12,572 nucleotides of DNA, from positions 1 to 12,572 of the forward strand of contig CALKCV010000537.1 in the NCBI GenBank assembly GCA_938083405.1, read 5' to 3'. This DNA is from an uncultured Microcoleaceae cyanobacterium. Its GTDB lineage: Bacteria; Cyanobacteriota; Cyanobacteriia; Cyanobacteriales; Microcoleaceae. The notes beneath the pieces were generated by a model, which saw only the letters and a list, made by a program, of their open reading frames with translations, did no database searches and had not been told where the DNA came from. The position numbers and the translations under genes are program-made. Positions within the stretch are counted from its first letter, which is position 1. Every line of letters begins with the position of its first letter. Positions 1 to 6,346 of this stretch are shown in pieces.

Positions 1-859
1 AACTACTCATATAGTAGCCAATTTTTATACTTTTACTATTGATATTTTCCGAAACAAACCATACCTAAGCTGGCTAAATTTTTCCATTAGACCTCGGGGT
101 CAACTAATTCGTTAACATTAGTTAACATCCAATATTTCCGAATTTATTCTCTTCCATGACCAAATTCTTCTGTTTTATAACTACTAAGTTCAAATTCTGC
201 GGGATTGGTAATTGCTTGATTAAAAGTATCTCTAATATTGTCATATAGTGTCGGTTGATTTTTTTTAACCGCTATGACGTAATCTGCTTCTTTTTAAGCA
301 ATCCGGGAAACAATTTCTTTTTGACAACCCATAGCATCAATAGTCACAATACAATCTTTAAGATCGAGTAGGGTTAGTAATTCGGGAATTGCTGTTATTT
401 CATTGAATTTCTCCGAAACTTTTCGTTGTCCCAAAACCAAGCCGGAGGAACTTGCCCAAGCGCTAACCATCTCAATAGCACTTTGCTGGGATTTTCTACA
501 GGGCGAACGACGCAATGTTTTTCCGTCAATTGCCACAACTTCTTTTTCTGTTACTCTTTCAATACTTTTAATCCAATTCAAAAAACACGACTGAAATTGT
601 TCGGGGTCTATTCGTGCAAAAACCCTGCCAAATGTATCATTATAAGGAATCCCATTGGGAAGCTCCAAGATTGTTCTCAGCTAACTAGATTTAGCTTTTC
701 CATAGTTTTCTATATCTAACTCACCCTCTCCACCACAGATAATCGCGCAAATAGCTATAGTAATAATATCTATTAATTTATGAGCGCTACGCGCTCTATT
801 CTTGGGTCTTCAACATCTTCAAAATGTTCGGCAATTGTCAGTTTTGGTTGTAATTTCAT
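1..859 (-). pseudogene. ISAs1-family transposase, decayed, runs off the left edge
   Basis: This is a remnant of a DDE transposase of the ISAs1 family. An ATG at 859 with an AAGGA ribosome site just upstream opens MKLQPKLTIAEHFEDVEDPR. Reading on across the lesions gives HKLIDIITIAICAIICG, YGKAK, LELPNGIPYNDTFGRVFARI, VVAIDGKTLRRS (first catalytic Asp), MVSAWASSSGLVLGQ, ITAIPELLTLLDLKDCIVTI, DAMGCQKE (second Asp), EADYVIAVKKNQPTLYDNI, EFGHGRE, IRKYW and finally GYYMSS near base 1, close to the usual C-terminus. The lesions I can place are a one-base frameshift at about 780-800, TAG at 681-683 where the family has Trp, TAA at 294-296, TAA at 144-146, TAA at 87-89 and an extra T at 56-58. The stop at 144-146 falls where the HGRxE pattern should supply the catalytic Glu. 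The longest intact piece (294-668) opens at a TTG and is not a real gene. The family call is from recognised motifs; inactivity is directly visible. Confidence 0.9.
782..796. repeat. Perfect short palindrome inside the transposase remnant
   Basis: GAGCGC, three bases TAC, then GCGCTC form a 6-bp perfect stem with a 3-base loop. It lies at the place where the transposase reading frame is lost (about 780-800), between the EDPR and HKLIDI motifs. It could be part of the original coding sequence or a small palindromic insertion; comparison with an intact copy of the element would decide. Confidence 0.4.
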
Positions 860-955
860 ACAATTAATCCTTATAATTTGCAAGTCATTGATCTGTTAAA
901 ATTGTACCATAAAATAATTGGCAAAAATTAGATGCGTTTGCCCTGCTGTCCCCCC

Positions 956-976
956 TCTCCCTTGTCTCCCTTGTCT
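956..976. repeat. 9-bp low-complexity direct repeat (TCTCCCTTG)
   Basis: TCTCCCTTG occurs at 956-964 and again at 965-973, followed by a third partial TCT, and is preceded by a run of six C. It is in the 66-bp space between the cyclase gene stop and the apparent IS end. Pyrimidine-rich tracts of this kind are common between genes in cyanobacteria. The rest of the 860-1011 interval shows no gene and no convincing intrinsic terminator. Confidence 0.5.
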
Positions 977-1011
977 ATAAACGCAATTCCTTGCCGCTTG
1001 GAGTATAGTTG

Positions 1012-4000
1012 TCAATTGTTAATTGCTTCTGAGACTGCAAGGCAGTAGCGATCGCGTCCTTCTTCTTTTGCTTGATAAAGAGCGCGATCCGTGCTTAAAA
1101 TAAAACTATCTATATTTTGTTTTGAGTTAGGAGTTAAGCTATGAACTCCCATACTCAGAGTCACAATCTCCCCTGCTACAGAGCATCGGTGAGAAATTGC
1201 TAAAGCGCGAATAGCAGTTTGGATTCGTTCTGCGATCGCTACGGCCCCCTCTAGCTCCGTTTCGGGAAGGATCGCGGCAAACTCTTCACCTCCATAACGA
1301 GAGACTTGGGCTTTTTGATAAGGTCGAACCACCTCTTCTAGAGTCTTGGCAACTTCTTGAAGAACGCGATCGCCTGCTTGATGACCGTAGCGATCGTTGT
1401 ACTGCTTGAAACAATCCACATCGCATAAGATGAGGGCAAGGGGTTGCTGAGTTTGTTGGCTTTCTTGCCAAACTTCAAAAAGATAGGTATCGAAGGAGCG
1501 ACGATTGGCCACATGGGTCAAACCGTCCAAATTTGCTAAATGCTCTAAGGCTGCATTTGCCTCTTGGAGAGCCTTTTCAATAGTTTTGCGGCGTTTAATT
1601 TCAAGTTCTAGCTCTTGGTTTTTCTGTACTAGAGCTTGGGTACGCGCCTCCACTTGAGCTTCTAAAGTTTGGGTGTAATTTTCGACCTGTTCGTAGAGTT
1701 GAGAATTTTCGATAGAGATGGCAGCTTGGGCGATGAGGAGGTTGAGAACTTCGATGCGGTTTGGCGTGAAGGCTTCTGCGGTGAGGTTGTTTTCTAGATA
1801 GAGAATGCCGATCGCTTTACCTTGCGTGAAGATAGGGGTGCAGATGAGACTTTTGGGTTGGTGGTGGATGAAATAGGAGTTTCCCATAAAGGTTTTGTTT
1901 TCTTCGACGTTATTGATGCGCAGGGTCTTTTGAGTTCGTTTGACGGTGTTAATGACTGCCCTGGGTAGGCTTTCGGTTTCGTTAAGGGGAATGCCAGATA
2001 GCTGACAGTTGCGGCGATCGCATTGCACGGCGAGGACCCAAGTGCCGGAATTGTTTAAAATTAAGGAGCCTTTGTCCGCTCCTGCGTTTTCGATAACCAC
2101 GCGCATTAATTTACAGAGCAAGGCATTGAGTTCTATTTCTTGGGAGATCGCACGGGAGGCTTCGATCGCCGAGGTGAGGTCGAGAACGGAGGTCATGGTA
2201 GTGAGTGTATCGATCTTTCTTAGCCTGGTTCGGGGATTGAGGGAATATTCGGCTTTTTCGAGGATGGGGGCGAGAAGTTGTGGATATTTTTCTTCGAGTC
2301 GATCGGTTTTTGCCTTGGCACCCCACCGCGCATAGCAGTAATAAGCCTCTTGCATGTAGGCAACGGCTACTTTTGCTTTGCCCCAGTGGAGGTAGAATTT
2401 TGCCGCGAGTTCGTTGGCTAAGGCTTCTTCTTGAATATAGGCGTTTTCTTTGGCTCCGGCTATGGCAAGGTCATACATCTCCATTGCTTCTACTTTTTCG
2501 TTAAAAACTCGATGTTTTTCTGCTTTCATTAAGTTAAGTTTGTGAGCGTAATTCATCGGAGCGCAATCTGCCCATTTTGCCATCCTTGCTTCATGGGATA
2601 AAATACGCGCCATTCTATCTTCTCGCTCTATCTTTTCTAAGCTCAGATATATATTAAGATGCGACAAGGCATCATAAAAATAAAATAAAGGTACGAATAC
2701 TTGACCGGGTATTCCTTCCAGGTAAGATTCCGCTATTGCGCCACTTTCTATGGCTTTTTCGCTATTTTCAAAAAAGTAATACAGAAAAAGTTTATCGATA
2801 TAAAATGCAGCAATCAAACTAATGTCGTTATCTTTATTGCGGGGGAGCAGCATTTTCTCTTCGTTATAAGCCTCTCCTTTCAAAACAGATGGATTAGAAT
2901 TTTTTCCTCTTAAATTTAAAACAGTTTGTCGATAAAGTCCGTGCAAATTAAATACCATTTGTTGTTTTAATTTACCTATTTGTAAGCTGTAGTCAAACAT
3001 TTCTCCTTCCAGATCGATTAAATTTCTACCACAAACAAAAGAATGAGCGCAATAATCTAAAGCCGCAAAGGATGCAGATTCAAAATCGCCACATTCTAAG
3101 CCAATTTTATAGCAATTCAAAAGTAGTTCTAATGTCGAATTAATATGCTCTTTCCAGTGTTTGACAGAAAGGCAAACAATTTCTATAGTCTTAGCAGAGA
3201 ATTCCTTGGATTCAATTTTATTTGACAGATTTAGAGCTAAGTTGCCAAAGCGATATCCCGACTCGATATCCAGGGCAATGCCGCAAAGAATTAAAGCATA
3301 GTTTGCATAAGCCGATGGGGAAACATCCGCATGTCCGCAAGTGATGGATAAATCTACCTGTTTGGCGACAATAATCGGTAATAAATTAGGAAGTGTCAAA
3401 TAAGCTGCATTTAAAATTGCGGACAAAATTCGCATTGATGCTAATCCTTTTCCATCGGTCATAATCGGCAGATCGATTAAAGATTCAACGAACTTGCCGG
3501 AGAGCTTTCGCTCGATTTCAGAGAGATATCGCTCTACATCAATTTTATCTGGATTTTCAGGTAAGTCAATACCTAAAATAGAAATAAATTTCAACGCAAC
3601 TTGAATCGCTTCTAAGAGTTTGTTTTGGGACATCAAAAGTTGAATTTGAACTTCATAAGCCTTAACTCGGTCTAAGGGATTTTTGGCATTTTCCAATAAA
3701 ATATTTATTAGCTCTTTGGTTTTAGTCGATTCTCCGGCCAAATAAGCGGTTTCTGCGGCTAGTTCGTAGAGCGATAAAGCTTCTTTGTAATCTTGTTTCC
3801 AAGGATATTCTGGCAGCAAAGAGCGTGCTATTTCAGTATATTCAAAGGCTGCGGTGTAAGCTGTGGTGGTTTTGGCCTTTTTTGCGGCCATGAAATTTAA
3901 TTGTGCTAACTGGCGCTTGCGATCTGGTTGCGCAATCAGGTCAGAACCCAGATTTATTTGATTGACAATATCAAAAATTTTGTCTTCAAGATTTTCGATG

Positions 4001-6243
4001 GAAGTGTTATTTAGCAACAGGTTTCCAATTTTTAAATGAGCGCTCTGTTTTTGGTCTTCACAGATCGAGGAATAAGCAGCTTGTTGGACGCGATCGTGCA
4101 AAAAACGATAGCTAACCGAAACTTTTTCAATACTCTTGCCATCGTTTTGCTCTTCCTGGAAAAACTTATAGGTCTGGCTCTGGGGAACGACCAAGCCCTG
4201 CTGCAAAGCCGCCCACAAAGAAGCCGCCACCTCTTCTTGGCTTGCCTCGCACGCCACCGCCAAGGTCGCCAAATCGAACTGGTTGCCAATGCAAGCCGCC
4301 AGTTGAAACACGGATTGCGTCGCCTCCGGCAGTTTCCGCAACCGCCCCACCATAAACGCTACCACATCATCCGTTAGGGCTAACTGCCGCACCTGAGTCA
4401 AATCGCACTGCCAATAAAGATCGTCGGCATGGAAGGTAATACAGCCTTCTTCGTACAACCCGACTAAAAACTGGGTCGTAAAAAATGGATTTCCCTTAGT
4501 TTTTTGATAGACCAACTTGGATAAAGGGGCGGCGATTTCCGTCGAACAGAGCAAAGTATCGGCAACCAAACGAGTAATATCCACCTCGCCCAAAGGATCG
4601 AGCCTTAGAGTATCAATGTTTGTACCTTTTTTGGCTATTTCATCAAAAGTCAGCATTAACGGATGGGTCGGAAACACTTCGTTATCTCGATAGGCTCCAA
4701 GCACCAGCAGAGAATCGGCTTTTGTTTCTTGTCTTTGGGTCGTCGCAGGGGAAAAGACTGAAACATCCTCATTCATCAACAACTTCAGCAAGTTCAACGA
4801 TGCGGAATCGGCCCACTGCAAATCGTCGAGAAAGATAACCAGGGGATGCTCGATGGTGCTGAAGACGCGAACAAACTTGCCAAAGAGTAAGTTAAAGCGG
4901 TTTTGCGCCGCACTGCCAGAGAGTTTTGGTACTGGGGGTTGTTTGCCGAGGATCCTTTCTAATTCGGGAATCGAGTCGATGATGACTTGGGCATTGTCTC
5001 CCAAGGCATTAAGGATTTGGGTTTTCCAATTGGCTAAGTCAGCGTCCGATTCCCCGAGCAATCGCCCCATCAAGTTTCCGAAGGCTTCCAGGAAGGCAAA
5101 GAACGGTATATTGCGATTAAACTGGTCGAATTTACCTTTGATAAAGTAGCCCCGTTGCTTGACGATGGGCTTGTGAATTTCGTTGATGAGGGCAGTTTTA
5201 CCAATCCCTGAAAACCCGGCAACGAGCATCATGGACGTCGCACCATTGGCGGCGCGATTGAAGGCTAAGAGCAACCTTTGCACTTCGGCTTCCCGTCCGT
5301 AGAGCTTTTCGGGTACGCTGAAGCGATCGCACAAGTCCCGCTCCCCTAATACGAAACTTGCAATCTTTCCCGTCGCTTCTAATTGTTCGAGACATTTCTC
5401 TAGGTCGTGCTTCAACCCCAAGGCACTTTGATATCGGTCTTCGGCATTCTTTGCCATCAACTTGAGGACAATCCCTTGCAACGCAACTGGCACTGCCCCC
5501 CGTTCGCTGCAGGCTGGAAACTTTACCGCCTCAGCAATATGGCAATGTACCAATTCCAGGTCTTTCTGTCTTTTCGCCTGGGGGGTGGAAGATACAGAAG
5601 GCGAATCCTTGCTAGAAAAGGGTAGCTTGCCGGTCAGCAGTTCAAAAAATGTCGCGCCAAGGGAATAAAAATCCGTGCGATAATCTATGCCCCGGTTCAT
5701 CCGTCCGGTTTGTTCCGGGGAAATATAAGCCAGAGTTCCTTCGAGAAGGTTGGGGTTAGCGAGTTGCTGTTGCTCTTTCGGCAGCAAGCTGGAGATGCTG
5801 AAGTCGATTAGTTTGACCTTGCCCGTTTCTGGGTGGATGAGGATGTTGCTTGGTTTGATGTCTTTGTGGACGATGCGCTGTTGGATGAGATAATGGAGTA
5901 CCGAAGTCAGTTGAATGGCAATGGCAAGGAATTCGCTCAGGTTTCGCTGCGACTTTTTCCAATAGTAATCAAGGGACATCTCGCCCCCATCTGTCATCAC
6001 GAGAGCGTAAGCGTTGCCGTAGCGCTCCAGGGCCAGGGACCGAACGAGGGCGGGATGTTCCAGGTTACGGGTGATGACGTATTGGTTGTGGAACTGGACT
6101 AACTCGTTGAAGTTGGGGTGTGGGTTCCGCAGGAGTTTAATAATGACTGGTTGACCATCCCTGGCTCTTATAGCCCGATAGACTATAGTGCGAGTTCCTG
6201 CGTAGATTGAGTCAGTTTTAATATAATCGGCTAAGTCGAGCAT
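1012..6243 (-). CDS. Ser/Thr kinase - AAA ATPase - GAF - GGDEF diguanylate cyclase
   Basis: A giant soluble signalling protein of about 1743 residues, numbered here from ATG 6243. That start gives MLDLADY, matching MMNLPGY in the paralogue, and has GGTGA about 6 bases upstream; in-frame ATG 6249, GTG 6252 and TTG 6255 are alternatives. A Ser/Thr kinase domain fills residues 1-285 (Lys36, HKD 126-128, Asn133, DFS 147-149, SPEQ near 175). An AAA_16/STAND ATPase follows at about 313-640, with YGRE, Walker A GFSGIGKT (343-350), Walker B IFLDDLQW (470-477) and GAYRD. Helical, TPR-like sequence runs to about 1330, a GAF domain covers 1365-1515 and a coiled coil 1516-1570. The C-terminal GGDEF domain has DVD (1608-1610), GGEEF (1651-1655) and DRALYQAK (1719-1726). 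It should make c-di-GMP from two GTP. The RxxD inhibitory site is absent (YQKA in its place). Relative to the paralogue it carries two 14-residue insertions. It is probably regulated by the kinase, ATPase and GAF parts; the signal is unknown. Confidence 0.95.
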   Translation of the reverse strand: MLDLADYIKTDSIYAGTRTIVYRAIRARDGQPVIIKLLRNPHPNFNELVQFHNQYVITRNLEHPALVRSLALERYGNAYALVMTDGGEMSLDYYWKKSQRNLSEFLAIAIQLTSVLHYLIQQRIVHKDIKPSNILIHPETGKVKLIDFSISSLLPKEQQQLANPNLLEGTLAYISPEQTGRMNRGIDYRTDFYSLGATFFELLTGKLPFSSKDSPSVSSTPQAKRQKDLELVHCHIAEAVKFPACSERGAVPVALQGIVLKLMAKNAEDRYQSALGLKHDLEKCLEQLEATGKIASFVLGERDLCDRFSVPEKLYGREAEVQRLLLAFNRAANGATSMMLVAGFSGIGKTALINEIHKPIVKQRGYFIKGKFDQFNRNIPFFAFLEAFGNLMGRLLGESDADLANWKTQILNALGDNAQVIIDSIPELERILGKQPPVPKLSGSAAQNRFNLLFGKFVRVFSTIEHPLVIFLDDLQWADSASLNLLKLLMNEDVSVFSPATTQRQETKADSLLVLGAYRDNEVFPTHPLMLTFDEIAKKGTNIDTLRLDPLGEVDITRLVADTLLCSTEIAAPLSKLVYQKTKGNPFFTTQFLVGLYEEGCITFHADDLYWQCDLTQVRQLALTDDVVAFMVGRLRKLPEATQSVFQLAACIGNQFDLATLAVACEASQEEVAASLWAALQQGLVVPQSQTYKFFQEEQNDGKSIEKVSVSYRFLHDRVQQAAYSSICEDQKQSAHLKIGNLLLNNTSIENLEDKIFDIVNQINLGSDLIAQPDRKRQLAQLNFMAAKKAKTTTAYTAAFEYTEIARSLLPEYPWKQDYKEALSLYELAAETAYLAGESTKTKELINILLENAKNPLDRVKAYEVQIQLLMSQNKLLEAIQVALKFISILGIDLPENPDKIDVERYLSEIERKLSGKFVESLIDLPIMTDGKGLASMRILSAILNAAYLTLPNLLPIIVAKQVDLSITCGHADVSPSAYANYALILCGIALDIESGYRFGNLALNLSNKIESKEFSAKTIEIVCLSVKHWKEHINSTLELLLNCYKIGLECGDFESASFAALDYCAHSFVCGRNLIDLEGEMFDYSLQIGKLKQQMVFNLHGLYRQTVLNLRGKNSNPSVLKGEAYNEEKMLLPRNKDNDISLIAAFYIDKLFLYYFFENSEKAIESGAIAESYLEGIPGQVFVPLFYFYDALSHLNIYLSLEKIEREDRMARILSHEARMAKWADCAPMNYAHKLNLMKAEKHRVFNEKVEAMEMYDLAIAGAKENAYIQEEALANELAAKFYLHWGKAKVAVAYMQEAYYCYARWGAKAKTDRLEEKYPQLLAPILEKAEYSLNPRTRLRKIDTLTTMTSVLDLTSAIEASRAISQEIELNALLCKLMRVVIENAGADKGSLILNNSGTWVLAVQCDRRNCQLSGIPLNETESLPRAVINTVKRTQKTLRINNVEENKTFMGNSYFIHHQPKSLICTPIFTQGKAIGILYLENNLTAEAFTPNRIEVLNLLIAQAAISIENSQLYEQVENYTQTLEAQVEARTQALVQKNQELELEIKRRKTIEKALQEANAALEHLANLDGLTHVANRRSFDTYLFEVWQESQQTQQPLALILCDVDCFKQYNDRYGHQAGDRVLQEVAKTLEEVVRPYQKAQVSRYGGEEFAAILPETELEGAVAIAERIQTAIRALAISHRCSVAGEIVTLSMGVHSLTPNSKQNIDSFILSTDRALYQAKEEGRDRYCLAVSEAINN
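4711..4773 (-). other. 14-residue insertion in the ATPase domain of the cyclase protein
   Basis: Between KLLM and LLVLGAYRD this protein has 21 residues, including SVFSPATTQRQETKADS, where the paralogue has seven (EESEGGY). The net gain is 14 residues, the same as in the kinase-domain insertion, and the composition is similar (SV, S, P, then RQ and Lys). The DNA contains GTCTTT (4731-4736) and AAAGAC (4753-4758) as an inverted repeat. It lies between Walker B and the GAYRD strand and keeps the frame. Confidence 0.55.
5557..5613 (-). other. 14-residue insertion in the kinase domain of the cyclase protein
   Basis: Between LPFS and ELVHCH this protein has 19 residues (SKDSPSVSSTPQAKRQKDL) where the paralogue has five (TRDPM). 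The added DNA is low in complexity and contains the inverted repeat TTCGCCT (5573-5579) and AGGCGAA (5599-5605). It falls in the C-lobe after the activation segment, probably in a surface loop, and keeps the frame. Confidence 0.6.
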
Positions 6244-6296
6244 AATCATCACCAAGATAATGGTAGCAGTAAAAACAGTCGATCTGTCTAGCTAAT

Positions 6297-6302
6297 ATTA
6301 TA
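6297..6302 (-). promoter_or_regulatory. Possible -10 box (TATAAT) for the cyclase gene
   Basis: The minus strand has a perfect TATAAT between the two large genes, 54 bases before ATG 6243, which would leave a leader of roughly 45 bases. No clear TTGACA lies 16-18 bases upstream; ATTCCA at a 17-base spacing is the nearest. The cyclase gene could therefore be transcribed on its own as well as by read-through from the histidine kinase gene, with no strong intrinsic terminator seen in the gap. AT-rich gaps produce such boxes by chance, so the call is tentative. Confidence 0.4.
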
Positions 6303-6346
6303 CCGATTTGCGCTAGAAGTGGAATTAATTTTTTCAAGGGCCTTAA

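Larger units (their letters stand above)
1..945 (-). mobile_element. Degraded ISAs1-type insertion sequence, one end visible
   Basis: The transposase remnant marks this as an insertion sequence. The right-hand boundary is placed at 945 because the minus strand reads CAGGGCAAACGCATCTAA from there, an end beginning CAGGG as expected for ISAs1 elements, about 86 bp before the transposase start. A TACAAT box (901-906, minus strand) between that end and the start codon could be the transposase -10 element; no good -35 element is spaced correctly from it. The other end lies beyond base 1, so neither the matching inverted repeat nor the target duplication can be checked here. The element sits about 66 bp downstream of the diguanylate cyclase gene stop and interrupts no recognisable gene. 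Confidence 0.55.

Noticed and set aside
294..668. Intact 124-residue open frame as a separate small gene
   Set aside because: It opens at a TTG in the middle of conserved transposase sequence and ends at an in-frame stop; homologous sequence continues on both sides.
1..859. Stop-codon recoding or programmed frameshifting in the transposase
   Set aside because: The stops are TAA and TAG at unrelated places with two further frameshifts of no common motif; the adjacent giant genes use normal coding. Decay is simpler.
1000..1022. CAATT-GTT-AATTG inverted repeat at the end of the cyclase gene as a terminator
   Set aside because: The stem is five A/T-rich pairs overlapping the stop codon, with no following T run.
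2009..6102. Several open frames of 60-115 codons on the plus strand opposite the large genes
   Set aside because: They overlap conserved domains of the giant kinases on the other strand, have no recognisable motifs and appear in both paralogues only because the opposite strand is conserved.
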